DNA of 18,251 bases. It comes from an uncultured Collinsella sp. GTDB lineage: Bacteria > Actinomycetota > Coriobacteriia > Coriobacteriales > Coriobacteriaceae. This document shows positions 1-8,255 of this stretch, piece by piece. The number at the start of each line of letters is the position of its first letter. Position 1 is the stretch's first letter. Position numbers and translations under genes: made by a program. The notes under the pieces were generated by a model that was not told the origin of the DNA, made no database searches, and saw nothing but the letters and a program-made list of their open reading frames with translations. Location: NCBI GenBank assembly GCA_900543945.1, contig UQTN01000037.1, positions 1-18,251 on the forward strand, written 5' to 3'.

Positions 1-60
1 CGTCCGGGGTGGCGAGGCGCCCAGAATTCGGTCGCAAGGAGGGCGTTCCTCGGCTGTGTC

Positions 61-108
61 AGGAGTGTCCCTGGGTGCCGGCATATAAGGAACGTCCCTA
101 ACTGCCGG
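61..108. repeat. short imperfect direct repeat, two copies 27 bp apart
   Basis: Two related 21-base units lie at 61-81 and 88-108. Both have the form AGGA..GTCCCT...TGCCGG and match at about 16 of 21 positions. A partly inverted relative (GGGCGTTCCT) lies at 43-52. I see no ORF or promoter in bases 1-104. The arrangement resembles the small intergenic repeats common in Coriobacteriia, but family membership is from memory and not tested. Confidence 0.4.
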
Positions 109-142
109 AGGGGGTGCCTGCCGTGGCAGGCACCCCCTCCGG
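105..142. terminator. perfect 18-bp hairpin downstream of the acyltransferase
   Basis: Bases 105-122 are exactly complementary to 125-142, with only GT between them, so the transcript would form a very stable GC-rich stem on either strand. It lies 24 bases past the stop codon of the minus-strand acyltransferase gene, which suggests transcript termination or 3'-end protection. There is no clear U-tract on either side, so it is not a textbook intrinsic terminator. It could also be one copy of a dispersed palindromic repeat. Confidence 0.55.
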
Positions 143-165
143 ATGTGGGAAGTTTGCGCTGCAGG

Positions 166-2382
166 TTACTTGTCGGTGCCCAGCTTGTGCGGCTTGAGAG
201 CGAGCGCATTGACGAGCGCGTCGGTGGCAGACTTGACGGCTGCCGGCTGCGGATCGTTGACGTGATCCTCGGGATGCACGGGCAGGTCCTTCTTGACTGC
301 ATCGTGGATCAAGTTGAGGTACTCAGTCACGCCAGTGGTCGACAGGTGCGTGCCATCGCCATCGAACAGGTCGTTGCGATTGGCACTGTATCCGTACCAG
401 TCGATAACGCGCACGTTCTTGTAGCGCGTAGCAGCGTTGGCGATGGCCTGGTTGGTAGAGCCAACCCACGGCTGCGGGCTGCGCGTGTTCACAAACACCA
501 CAATACGCTTATCTCCTGCATCGGTCATGATGGCGTCGATCTGGTCGTCGGTTACCAAGCCGTTGGTGCCCAGTGCAAAGACCACGATCTTGCCGGCAAG
601 GTTCTGTTGGAGATAGCCCTCAAATGTCGCGCGGCCCGCATCAAACTGGCGGCCCTTTTCGGCATCGATGTGACTGTGGGGGAACACGCCGTCAAAGGAA
701 TCAACGGCGCGCAGCGACACGGAGTCACCGATCATCAGCAGGTCGTAGGATCCGTCGGGGAAGCCGTCGTTGTCCTTGTCGGTGCCGTCGGCCGCCTGCT
801 GGTCGGTGGGCGCGGTGTTTTTGGCTTCCTTGTTGAGGACTTCGGCGCCCTCACCGCTCAGTGCGGAGGTCTCCGGCACAAAAATCAGGCCGCCCAGCGC
901 GATAACAAGCACAATCCCGCAAGTGGCGCACACGGGAATATGCGCGCGCACCCAGTTGGCGGGCGTGGTGGTGCCGTCGCGGAATTCGGATACGGTGCGC
1001 CCAAAGGCACCCTTTCTAAACGGCGTCTCGATAAAGCGATATGAGCATTCGGCTACGGCGACCACCAACAACACCTGCAAAATGTACTGCCACCACGGCG
1101 TATCGTTGATGTTGGCGACCGGGTTCATGAGCAACAGTAGCGGATAGTGCCACAGGTAGATGCTGTACGAGCGCTTGCCAACCCACACGAGCGGCTCGGC
1201 GGACAGCGCGCGGGCAACCATTCCCTGGGGCTGCACGCAGGCCGCGATGACCATGAGCGTGAGGATGGAGCATAACAGCGTGCCGCCGCGATACTGGAAC
1301 GCGGTGTAGCCGTTGGTGAGCGCGACCATGGCGGCAAGGCCAACCAGACCCACGACGCCCAACACATCGATGGATGCGGGCGAGGACCAAAAGCGCACGA
1401 GGGCGCTCGGCTGTGCCGGGACGGTCTCGGCTGCGCCGTCGGTCGTAGCGTCATGCTTGCTTTCGGCGTTCTTGCCGTGCTTGGCGGCGCCAGCCAGGCG
1501 ATTGAGCCCCAAACGATGAGCGAGACACACCGGCGCCAGGTCGCGATCGGGGATAAAGGCCATCCAGGCGCCCAGCAGCAGCGAGAAGACGCGGGTGTCG
1601 GTGCCGTAGTACACGCGGCTGGGGTCGGCGGCGGGGTTATAGAGCACCATCATGGCGATGGCGGAGACAGCAGCCAGTCCCAGAACCATGCGGCGCGTGT
1701 TGGGCTTGCTCATGTGCATGGATACCATAGCGAGCAGCAGCGGGGGCCAAACCAGGTAGAACTGTTCCTCGATGGCGAGCGACCAAAAGTGCGTAAGCGG
1801 CGAGGGATCGCCCAGGGCATTGAAGTACGAGACGTTTTGGGCAATCTGCCACCAGTTGTTGAAGAACAGCAGCGACGGCAGGATGTCAGGGCGCATCTTG
1901 GTGAGCATCACGTGGTTAAAGATGGTGCACAGCGCGCAGGTCACGAACACTACCGTTACCACGGCGGGGACCAGGCGACGGATGCGGCGAATCCAGAAGC
2001 TCTTAAGGTCGATACGGCCGGTCTTAGCGACTTCGTTGAGCAGCAAGCGCGTGATCAGATAGCCCGAAAGCACAAAGAAGATCGTGACGCCAAGCAGGCC
2101 GCCCTGAGCCCACGTGAGGTTGAGGTGATAGAGCACCACCGCGACGACGGCAAGCGTGCGCAGACCGTCGAGCGCAGGGATGTAGCGGGACTTGGGGCGA
2201 GCAGGCGTCTGCTCCGCGGCGGGAGTGTTGGCGCGGCCCGCGTTGTTGGCAGAAGCGTGATGGGGGCTCGCGGTGCGTCGCGGCTCGTTGGCACGGCGCT
2301 CGCCCTTCACGCGTTCGTGCGGCGCCGGCTCGTTGCCCGTGCGGCGTCGACCGCGCGAGCCCGATTGCGAGAATTGTTCCAT
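166..2382 (-). CDS. acyltransferase family 3 membrane protein with C-terminal SGNH domain (OatA-like)
   Basis: The 738-residue protein probably moves acyl (acetyl) groups across the cytoplasmic membrane onto an envelope glycan. Residues 1-65 form a basic, low-complexity cytosolic tail. Residues 66-475 form the multi-pass acyltransferase-3 domain, opening with RYIPALDGLRTLAVV and the likely catalytic His86 in LYHLN, followed by FFVLSGYLITRLL. After a last membrane segment and a polar linker, residues 548-700 form an SGNH esterase-like domain with GDS (Ser554), GTNG (605-608) and DGTH (Asp676, His679). This fused layout is that of OatA-type peptidoglycan O-acetyltransferases; exopolysaccharide or teichoic-acid acylation is also possible. 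The ATG at 2382 is preceded by a weak GGA-rich site. The gene stands alone, divergent from the ribokinase gene. Family is confident; acceptor is unknown. Confidence 0.9.
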   Translation of the reverse strand: MEQFSQSGSRGRRRTGNEPAPHERVKGERRANEPRRTASPHHASANNAGRANTPAAEQTPARPKSRYIPALDGLRTLAVVAVVLYHLNLTWAQGGLLGVTIFFVLSGYLITRLLLNEVAKTGRIDLKSFWIRRIRRLVPAVVTVVFVTCALCTIFNHVMLTKMRPDILPSLLFFNNWWQIAQNVSYFNALGDPSPLTHFWSLAIEEQFYLVWPPLLLAMVSMHMSKPNTRRMVLGLAAVSAIAMMVLYNPAADPSRVYYGTDTRVFSLLLGAWMAFIPDRDLAPVCLAHRLGLNRLAGAAKHGKNAESKHDATTDGAAETVPAQPSALVRFWSSPASIDVLGVVGLVGLAAMVALTNGYTAFQYRGGTLLCSILTLMVIAACVQPQGMVARALSAEPLVWVGKRSYSIYLWHYPLLLLMNPVANINDTPWWQYILQVLLVVAVAECSYRFIETPFRKGAFGRTVSEFRDGTTTPANWVRAHIPVCATCGIVLVIALGGLIFVPETSALSGEGAEVLNKEAKNTAPTDQQAADGTDKDNDGFPDGSYDLLMIGDSVSLRAVDSFDGVFPHSHIDAEKGRQFDAGRATFEGYLQQNLAGKIVVFALGTNGLVTDDQIDAIMTDAGDKRIVVFVNTRSPQPWVGSTNQAIANAATRYKNVRVIDWYGYSANRNDLFDGDGTHLSTTGVTEYLNLIHDAVKKDLPVHPEDHVNDPQPAAVKSATDALVNALALKPHKLGTDK

Positions 2383-2475
2383 AAAACATCATCCAATGAC
2401 GAGAATAATCAGCACGTATTCATTGTAGCTGCCTGCCCCTGTGAATGCTTGCTGCTGGCGCAAGCTCAAGCGCGC

Positions 2476-2493
2476 GTCCACATCAAAGTGGAC
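2476..2493. promoter_or_regulatory. operator-like palindrome upstream of the ribokinase gene
   Basis: GTCCAC (2476-2481) and GTGGAC (2488-2493) form a perfect inverted repeat with a 6-base spacer. It sits immediately before a possible -10 box (TTATAG, 2499-2504) and 77 bases upstream of the ribokinase start. Size and position suit a repressor operator for the nucleoside-salvage pair. No cognate regulator can be named. The rest of the 2383-2569 divergent region holds no gene that I can support. Confidence 0.35.
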
Positions 2494-2569
2494 TAAAGTT
2501 ATAGGGGGTGCGAGAGTGCACAATCGTTGGTCGACGGTGGGCGCAAAGCCTGAAGACGAGGAGGTTTCC

Positions 2570-3565
2570 ATGGCGGATCACAGCATCGTTGCGGTGTTCG
2601 GCAGCATGAACATGGACCTTTCGGTGGCGTGCGAGCGCATGCCGCGCGCGGGCGAGACCGTCGGTGGCAGCGGTTTTATCACCAACGCCGGCGGTAAGGG
2701 AGCCAATCAGGCCGTTGCCGCTGCGCGCATGGGTGCGCGCACGTGCATGATTGGCGCTGTTGGGCGCGATACCTTTGGCGATGCGCTTGTGGCAGGGCTC
2801 CAGGATGCCGGCGTGGGCGTTGAGTTTGTGGCGCGTCGCGATGACGTGGAGACCGGTACCGCGACTATCATTCGCTGTGAGAGCGACAACCGCATCGTGC
2901 TGTCGCCGGGCGCCAACCATGCGCTTGCGGGCGAGGACGTTGCCCGCGCACTGAGGCGCTTGGTGGCCGACGAGCTCGACGGCGATGCCAGCGAGATTGC
3001 CCCGGCTGCCGGAAGCGTCTTTATTGCCCAGGGCGAATGTGACCTTGCAGCAACGGCCGCGGCGCTTTCTTGCGCTCACGAGCTGGGGTTCTATACGATC
3101 TTTAACCCGGCGCCCGCCTGCGACCTGCCGGCAGGAGCGTGGCCTGCGGTCGACCTGGTCTGCCCCAACGAGACCGAGTGCCAGGTGCTGACGGGCATTC
3201 TGCCCACAGATGATGCGAGCTGCGTCGCCGCGCTCAATGCGTTGCTCGATAAGGGCGCCGGGGCTGCGGTCATCACGCTGGGCGGCGCCGGCTCGGTTAC
3301 GCTCGGCGATGGCGGTGAGCCGCTGCGCATGCCGGCGCTTTCGAGCGTGGTGGTCGATACGACGGCCGCGGGCGATACATTTATTGGCGCGCTTGCTGCA
3401 GCTCGTCTGGAGGGCCTGCCGCTCTTTGAGTGCATGGCGGCGGGCGCTCGCGCCTCGGCGGTGACGGTGTCGCGCCTGGGCGCTCAGCAATCAATTCCCA
3501 CGCGTACGGAAGTCGAGCACAAGTTTGGTTTAGACGGTTTGGATGTAGACGGAGAAGCGGAGTAG
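2570..3565 (+). CDS. rbsK: PfkB-family sugar kinase, probable ribokinase
   Basis: This 331-residue kinase probably phosphorylates D-ribose at O5 with ATP in the cytosol. The N-terminus has the ribokinase signature GSMNMDLSV (11-19), then the substrate loop NAGGKGANQAVAAARMG (39-55). The C-terminus carries the PfkB signature DTTAAGDTFIGAL (263-275), with Asp269 as catalytic base. Length is slightly above the usual ~305-310 because of a short polar tail. The ATG at 2570 was chosen because it starts right before the conserved fold and has a strong GAGGAGG-type site at 2559-2565; the longer reading frame upstream lacks family similarity. The next gene begins 4 bases after the stop and is a nucleoside hydrolase, so ribose released from nucleosides is the natural substrate. 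Other PfkB substrates (deoxyribose, nucleosides) cannot be excluded. Confidence 0.87.
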   Translation: MADHSIVAVFGSMNMDLSVACERMPRAGETVGGSGFITNAGGKGANQAVAAARMGARTCMIGAVGRDTFGDALVAGLQDAGVGVEFVARRDDVETGTATIIRCESDNRIVLSPGANHALAGEDVARALRRLVADELDGDASEIAPAAGSVFIAQGECDLAATAAALSCAHELGFYTIFNPAPACDLPAGAWPAVDLVCPNETECQVLTGILPTDDASCVAALNALLDKGAGAAVITLGGAGSVTLGDGGEPLRMPALSSVVVDTTAAGDTFIGALAAARLEGLPLFECMAAGARASAVTVSRLGAQQSIPTRTEVEHKFGLDGLDVDGEAE

Positions 3566-3569
3566 AACA

Positions 3570-4544
3570 ATGGCAACCAAGAAGCTGATCCTTGATCTGG
3601 ATATGGGTGTGGATGATGCGATGGCGCTCGCCTATGCCATCGCAAGCCCCGAGGTGGAGCTCGTCGGCATCACCACGTGCTTTGGCAACGTGCGCGTCGA
3701 GCAGTCGGCGCACAACTGCTTGGCGGTGCTCGACCTGTTGGGTCGTCCCGAGGTGCCGGTGTACCTGGGCGCCGATCGTCCCATGAAGGCGACCGAACCC
3801 TACACGCCGCCGGCGTCCACCACGCTTATCCACGGCAAGAACGGTATTGGCGGCGCAAGCGTGCCCGCTTCGCCGTACGAGCCGGTGGGCGCGACGTCGG
3901 CCGATGGCAATGCGGCGGTCGATTACCTGATTGATGCCGCGCGTACCTATGGCCCCGATTTGATCTACGTGGCGACCGGCCCGCTCTCCAATCTGTCGCT
4001 CGCCCTGGAGCGTGATGCGGCGGCGATGATGTCTATCGGTCGCGTGGTCGTGATGGGCGGTGCGCTTACCGTGCCCGGCAACGTGAGCGCGGGCGCCGAG
4101 GCCAACATGGCGGGCGACCCCGAGGCTGCCGACGCCGTGTTGCGCTCGGGCCGCAAGCTCACCATGGTGGGCTTGGATGTGACGCACCGCGTGGTGCTCA
4201 CACGTCGCGACGTTGCCGGCTGGACGGGCTCGGGCACTATGGCTGGCTGCGCGTTTGCGAGCATGGTCGAGCACTATATCGGTTCGTACGAAATGAACGC
4301 GCCCTACCTGGGCGGCTGCGCGCTGCACGATCCGCTGGCGGTTGCCGTGGCGATTGATCCCACGCTCGTGGGTGCGCTCGGCTGCAATCTTCGTGTCGAC
4401 CTGCTGGGCGAGTACCGCGGCCGCACTATCTGTGATGAGCACCGTCTGTCCGATCCGGATAAGAGCGCGCTCGTGGCGCTCACCGTGGACGCCCCACGTT
4501 TCCTCGCGGAGTTTAAGGCACGCATGGCTCGCATCCTTGGCTAA
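3570..4544 (+). CDS. nucleoside hydrolase, inosine/uridine-preferring type (IUNH family)
   Basis: This 324-residue enzyme should hydrolyse the N-glycosidic bond of nucleosides, giving ribose and a free base. The calcium- and ribose-binding DxDxGxDD motif is at the N-terminus (Asp9, Asp11, Asp15, Asp16; the usual proline after Asp11 is a methionine). ATGPLSNL (136-142) and GGALTVPGN (163-171) followed by EANMAGDPEAAD are further family motifs. ALHDPLA at 251-257 supplies the conserved His253/Asp254. All expected active-site residues are therefore present. The gene starts 4 bases after the ribokinase stop, and its ribosome-binding site (GCGGAG, 3557-3562) lies in the end of that gene, so the two are almost certainly co-transcribed. 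Base preference (purine, pyrimidine or broad) cannot be read from the sequence. Confidence 0.92.
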   Translation: MATKKLILDLDMGVDDAMALAYAIASPEVELVGITTCFGNVRVEQSAHNCLAVLDLLGRPEVPVYLGADRPMKATEPYTPPASTTLIHGKNGIGGASVPASPYEPVGATSADGNAAVDYLIDAARTYGPDLIYVATGPLSNLSLALERDAAAMMSIGRVVVMGGALTVPGNVSAGAEANMAGDPEAADAVLRSGRKLTMVGLDVTHRVVLTRRDVAGWTGSGTMAGCAFASMVEHYIGSYEMNAPYLGGCALHDPLAVAVAIDPTLVGALGCNLRVDLLGEYRGRTICDEHRLSDPDKSALVALTVDAPRFLAEFKARMARILG

Positions 4545-4618
4545 ACGGTTTCTGTGCCCCGATCCAGATTAGCTACCGAGTAAATACGCCCGTTGGGGGA
4601 ATAGTCGCGTCGCTTCGC

Positions 4619-4686
4619 TTGACAACAGGCTAAACTAGCTATTAAACATTTACTATTCTGTTTAGATTGAATTTGCGGTCGTTTAG
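4619..4686 (+). promoter_or_regulatory. promoter and operator region of the LacI-family regulator
   Basis: A consensus -35 box TTGACA lies at 4619-4624, with possible -10 boxes at 4640-4645 (TATTAA, 15-base spacing) or 4642-4647 (17-base spacing). Downstream, TAAACA (4643-4648) and TGTTTA (4659-4664) form an inverted repeat with a 10-base spacer. The 9-mer TTCTGTTTA at 4656-4664 is the exact reverse complement of TAAACAGAA, found twice before the isomerase gene. GTTTAG recurs at 4681-4686. This suggests autoregulation by the LacI-type protein. The remainder of 4545-4747 shows nothing else. Confidence 0.5.
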
Positions 4687-4747
4687 TTGTCGAGTCACGG
4701 GGCGGTCAGGCCACGATGCTCCGCCACGACCGTTGCTAGGGGGAACA

Positions 4748-5758
4748 ATGGCCAAAGCAAGTGTTCGCGAGATCAGCCGCATCACCGGTTTTTCGCCCGC
4801 AACCGTGTCCAACGCGCTCAACCGCAAGCGCAGCGTGAGCGAGGAGACCGCCAAAGTCATCCTGGAGTGCGCGCAGTCGCTCGGCTATCAGCAGTCGACG
4901 CAGCTCGAGAGCATCCAGTTTGTGCTCGCGCGCAAGACGGGCGCCATCCTGGACGAGAGCACCTTCCACCCCGCGGTCATCGAGGGCGTGGAGCGCCAGG
5001 CGCGTCGCCACGGCATGAGCACGAGCTTTGTCTCGCTCGACTTTAGCGACCTAGACGCCGTGCGTCCGCAGGTCGAGGGCCTGATTGCCGATCCGGCCGC
5101 CGCTATTGTACTAATGGGTACGGAGTTGGGCGAGGAGGACTACGCCCTGTTCGCTAACGCCGCCGCCCACCTGATTGTGCTCGATGGCTGGAGCGACCGC
5201 CAGTACTTTGATGCCGTGGTCATTGCCAATACCGATTCGGTGCTGCGTGCCGTGGACTACCTTATCGAGAAAGGTCACAAGCAAATCGGCTATCTGGCGG
5301 GCGACCTTCGTATCCGCAACTTTAAGGACCGCGAGCGCGGCTATCGCCAAGCGCTTGAGGATGCGGACCTCGAGGCCAATCCGGCATGGCGCGTCACGCT
5401 GGGCACCACGCTCGAGGGCGCTTATCGCGACATGGGCGCGTGGCTCGACAATGCCTCGCACGACGACCTGCCGACGGCTTTCTTTGCCGAGAACGACGTG
5501 CTCGCCGTGGGTGCCATGCGCGCGTTCAACGAGCACGGCATTTGCGTGCCCGAGGATGTCTCGATCATCGGCTTTGACGACCTATCTCTGGGCGCTTTTT
5601 CCAACCCGCCGCTCACCACGGTGCATGTTCCCAAGCACGAGGTGGGTGAGATCGCGGTGCGCCGCCTGGTGGGCAACATCCGCAATCCCAAGAGCTATAC
5701 CTGCAAAACGGCTGTGTCGACCTATTTTGTCGAGCGCCAGAGCGTGCGCGAAATCTAG
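4748..5758 (+). CDS. LacI/GalR-family transcriptional regulator
   Basis: This 336-residue protein has a LacI-type helix-turn-helix at residues 1-49. It reads VREISRITGFSPATVSNALN, followed by the hinge region ending in LGYQQ. A periplasmic-binding-protein-like effector domain spans about residues 58-336, with characteristic PTAFFAENDVLAVGAMRAF and SIIGFDDLSLGAFSNPPLTTV segments. The ATG at 4748 was chosen because it begins the HTH and is preceded by AGGGGG (4738-4743); the in-frame start at 4667 would add unconserved residues. It is followed by its own terminator and then by the sugar gene cluster, whose promoter shares its TAAACAGAA motifs. It is therefore the likely local regulator of the isomerase-transketolase genes. 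The effector is unknown; a pentose is inferred from the neighbours. Confidence 0.93.
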   Translation: MAKASVREISRITGFSPATVSNALNRKRSVSEETAKVILECAQSLGYQQSTQLESIQFVLARKTGAILDESTFHPAVIEGVERQARRHGMSTSFVSLDFSDLDAVRPQVEGLIADPAAAIVLMGTELGEEDYALFANAAAHLIVLDGWSDRQYFDAVVIANTDSVLRAVDYLIEKGHKQIGYLAGDLRIRNFKDRERGYRQALEDADLEANPAWRVTLGTTLEGAYRDMGAWLDNASHDDLPTAFFAENDVLAVGAMRAFNEHGICVPEDVSIIGFDDLSLGAFSNPPLTTVHVPKHEVGEIAVRRLVGNIRNPKSYTCKTAVSTYFVERQSVREI

Positions 5759-5820
5759 GCGGAGACGGCATCGCCTGCAGCGTGCCAAAGCTCGCTAGGG
5801 CAGTAAACATAGCGCTATTC

Positions 5821-5849
5821 AAAAGAGGGTCCTTCGGGGTCCTCTTTTT
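5821..5849 (+). terminator. intrinsic terminator of the lacI-type gene
   Basis: AAAAGAGG (5821-5828) pairs with CCTCTTTT (5841-5848). The stem continues through GUCC/GGGU with G-U pairs to a UUCG tetraloop, giving a 12-bp hairpin followed by a T-run. It lies 62 bases after the regulator stop and separates it from the isomerase promoter. Confidence 0.9.
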
Positions 5850-5870
5850 GTTTCCCTTGTATGTTCAGAT

Positions 5871-5989
5871 TGTTTACATACCGTTTAGGCTGATTTCTCT
5901 ACCGTCTACGGGTATTTCGCGCTAAACTTCTAAACAGAAGAGTAAAACATTTAGTAAACAGAACAAAACGAAACATGCGTCTGTTTACT
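5871..5989 (+). promoter_or_regulatory. isomerase-operon control region with TAAACAGAA operators
   Basis: This AT-rich stretch between the terminator and the isomerase gene holds a cluster of related half-sites. TAAACAGAA occurs at 5931-5939 and again at 5955-5963. The second copy also forms a perfect 10-bp inverted repeat: AGTAAACAGA (5953-5962) with TCTGTTTACT (5980-5989). Further partial copies are TGTTTAC (5871-5877), GTTTAG (5883-5888) and TAAAC (5923-5927). The same 9-mer occurs, inverted, before the LacI-type gene. Together they look like a multi-site operator for that regulator. No convincing -35/-10 pair could be fixed. Confidence 0.6.
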
Positions 5990-6015
5990 GAACATGTGAC
6001 TAGGGGAGGACGTAC

Positions 6016-7416
6016 ATGGATAAGATCAAGCTCGGTTTTGTGCCCACGCGCCGTAGCATCTTTAGCGCGCCGGACGCGATCAAGTATCGCGGCCTTACGG
6101 CTGATCGCCTGCGCGAGATCGGCGTCGAGATTGTGGATATCGACGACATCAACGACGAGGGCCTGCTGTTCGACGACAGCCATATCGCGCCTATCGTCGA
6201 GAAGTTCCGCGCCGAGGGCGTCGACGGCATCATGCTCTGCCACGCCAACTTTGGCACCGAGTACGTTTGCGCTCGCCTTGCCCGCGAGCTCGGCTTGCCC
6301 GTGCTGCTGTGGGGCCCGCGCGATGAGCGCCCCGAGCCTGACGGCACCCGCCTGCGTGACAGCCAGTGCGGCCTGTTCGCCACCGGCAAGGTCCTGCGTC
6401 GCTTCCAGGTCCCCTTCACCTATATGACCAACTGCCGCCTGACCGATCCCGAGTTCGAGCGCGGCGTCTGGGACTTCCTCGCCGTGTGCAACGTGGTCAA
6501 GACCTTCAAGCACACCCGCATCCTGCAGATGGCCACCCGTCCGTTCGATTTCTGGTCCACCATGTGCAACGAGGGCGAGCTGCTCGAGAAGTTCAACATT
6601 CAGCTTTCGCCCATCCCCATGACCGAGCTTGTCCAGGCCGTGCGCGACGCCCAGGCTGACGAGCAGGCCATGGCAGCCATGCTCGCCCACATTGCCGACA
6701 GCTTTGAGATCTGCATCCCCGAGGATAAGGTCCCCGCTGTGGCCGGTCTTGCCATTGCCATGAAGCGCTTGGTCGAGAAGTACGGCTGCAACGCCGGCGC
6801 CATCCAGTGCTGGAACGCCCTGCAGGACGAGTTGGGCATTATGCCCTGCGCCGCCAACGCAATCCTCAACGAGATGGGCATCCCCATCGTCTGCGAGACC
6901 GACATCCATGGCGCTATCACCGCGCTGATGGTCGAGGCCGCCGACCTGGGCCGTCACCGCGGCATGTTCGCCGACTGGACCGTGCGTCATCCCGATAACG
7001 AGAACGGCGAGCTGCTGCAGCACTGCGGCCCCTGGCCCTGCAGCTGCGCGGCCGTCAAGCCCAAGCTCACTTACCCGCTGGCTTTCGATCACCCCGGCGC
7101 GCTGACGGCCGAGGCCAAGCACGGCGACCTCACCCTTGCTCGCTTTGACGGCGACAACGGCGAGTACTCGCTGCTGCTGGGCAACGCTCGCGGCATCGAC
7201 GGCCCGGCCGGCATGGGCACCTACCTGTGGGTCGAGGTCGACAACCTCAAGCGCCTCGAGACCAAGATCGTCGAGGGTCCCTACATCCACCACTGCGTCG
7301 CCATTCACGCCAACGTGGTGCCGGTGCTCTACGAGGCATGCAAATACCTCGGCATTGTCCCCGACCTGTACGACCCCATCGAAGAAGACGTCAAAGCTTA
7401 CCTGCGAGGAGAGTAG
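6016..7416 (+). CDS. L-fucose/L-arabinose isomerase-family protein, candidate pentose (apiose-type) aldose-ketose isomerase
   Basis: This 466-residue cytosolic protein belongs to the FucI/AraA fold group of Mn2+-dependent aldose-ketose isomerases. The N-terminal Rossmann-like half has VDGIMLCHANFGTEYVCARL (69-88) and PVLLWGPRDERPE (95-107). The C-terminal half has the likely metal site CETDIHGA (Glu294, Asp296, His298), with HCGPWPCSC (336-344) and YIHHCVAIH (423-431). It is shorter than classical FucI (about 590) and AraA (about 500), so it is a distinct subfamily. The start has a strong AGGGGAGG site at 6002-6009. The transketolase N subunit gene begins 2 bases after the stop, and an FGGY kinase follows. 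The set isomerase, transketolase pair, kinase resembles non-oxidative D-apiose catabolism; L-fucose, D-arabinose or another pentose remain possible. Family is confident, substrate is inferred. Confidence 0.85.
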   Translation: MDKIKLGFVPTRRSIFSAPDAIKYRGLTADRLREIGVEIVDIDDINDEGLLFDDSHIAPIVEKFRAEGVDGIMLCHANFGTEYVCARLARELGLPVLLWGPRDERPEPDGTRLRDSQCGLFATGKVLRRFQVPFTYMTNCRLTDPEFERGVWDFLAVCNVVKTFKHTRILQMATRPFDFWSTMCNEGELLEKFNIQLSPIPMTELVQAVRDAQADEQAMAAMLAHIADSFEICIPEDKVPAVAGLAIAMKRLVEKYGCNAGAIQCWNALQDELGIMPCAANAILNEMGIPIVCETDIHGAITALMVEAADLGRHRGMFADWTVRHPDNENGELLQHCGPWPCSCAAVKPKLTYPLAFDHPGALTAEAKHGDLTLARFDGDNGEYSLLLGNARGIDGPAGMGTYLWVEVDNLKRLETKIVEGPYIHHCVAIHANVVPVLYEACKYLGIVPDLYDPIEEDVKAYLRGE

Positions 7417-7418
7417 AA

Positions 7419-8255
7419 ATGGCAACTATCGAAGAGCTTGAGTCCCTGCGTTGGGACCTTCGCCGCGATTGCGTCGATATCATCATGGCTGGCGCCGGCG
7501 GGCACATCGGCGGCGACATGTCGGTCATCGATGCGCTGATGACCCTCTACGCCAACCACCTCAACATTTCGCCCGAGACCGTCGACGATCCCAACCGCGA
7601 TCGCTTCGTGCTCTCCAAGGGCCATGCCATGGAGGCCTACTACGCGGTGCTCTGCCACGAGGGCTATCTTGACCTCGATGACGTTAAGGCCCGTTTCTCC
7701 AAGTTCGGCAGCCCCTACATCGGCCACCCCAACAACAAGCTCAAGGGCATCGAGATGAACTCGGGCTCGCTGGGCCATGGTCTGCCCGTGGCCGTCGGCA
7801 TGGCGCTTGCCGGCAAGATGGACGGCCGCGACTATCGCGTCTACACCATCATGGGCGATGGCGAGCTTGCCGAGGGCTCGGTCTGGGAGGGCGCCATGAG
7901 CGGCGGCAACTACCAGCTCGATAACCTGTGCGCGCTCGTGGACCGCAACCGCCTGCAGATCAGCGGCAGCACCGAGGACGTCATGAAGCAGGATTCGCAG
8001 GAGGAGCGCTGGGCCGCCTTCGGTTGGAACGTGCTGTCCATTCCGGGCAACGACGTCCAGGCCATCGACGCCGCGCTGACGCTGGCCGCCGAGACCAAGG
8101 GTAAGCCCACGGTCATCATCCTCAACACGGTGAAGGGCTACGGCTCGCCGGTTATGGAGGACAAGGCCGCCTGGCATCATCACCTGCCCAACGATGAGGA
8201 ATATGCCCAGATCATCGCCGATTTCGCTGCCCATAAGGAGGCTATCAATGGCTAA
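7419..8255 (+). CDS. transketolase N-terminal (TPP-binding) subunit
   Basis: This 278-residue protein is the thiamine-diphosphate-binding half of a split transketolase. It shows the diphosphate motif GDG (146-148), ending near Asn177 in ALVDRN. Expected histidines are in AGGHIGGD (His29), LSKGHA (His69), GSLGHG (His120) and AWHHHLPND (His253). The ATG at 7419 follows GAGGAGAG (7405-7412); the upstream in-frame extension overlaps the isomerase gene and is not conserved. The next gene, for the C-terminal subunit, overlaps this one by 8 bases, so the two products are translationally coupled and form one enzyme. It would transfer a two-carbon ketol unit between sugar phosphates. In this cluster it may act on the phosphorylated product of the neighbouring FGGY kinase, as apulose-4-phosphate transketolase subunit A does, rather than serving general pentose-phosphate metabolism. 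Confidence 0.93.
   Translation: MATIEELESLRWDLRRDCVDIIMAGAGGHIGGDMSVIDALMTLYANHLNISPETVDDPNRDRFVLSKGHAMEAYYAVLCHEGYLDLDDVKARFSKFGSPYIGHPNNKLKGIEMNSGSLGHGLPVAVGMALAGKMDGRDYRVYTIMGDGELAEGSVWEGAMSGGNYQLDNLCALVDRNRLQISGSTEDVMKQDSQEERWAAFGWNVLSIPGNDVQAIDAALTLAAETKGKPTVIILNTVKGYGSPVMEDKAAWHHHLPNDEEYAQIIADFAAHKEAING

Noticed and set aside
145..1044. Plus-strand frame of 299 codons inside the acyltransferase gene
   Set aside because: The minus strand encodes the SGNH and membrane domains; the plus frame shows no family features.
5899..7425. Long minus-strand reading frame (508 codons) opposite the isomerase gene
   Set aside because: It mirrors the plus-strand gene in a high-GC sequence, has low-complexity composition and no recognisable family, while the plus strand encodes a clear enzyme.
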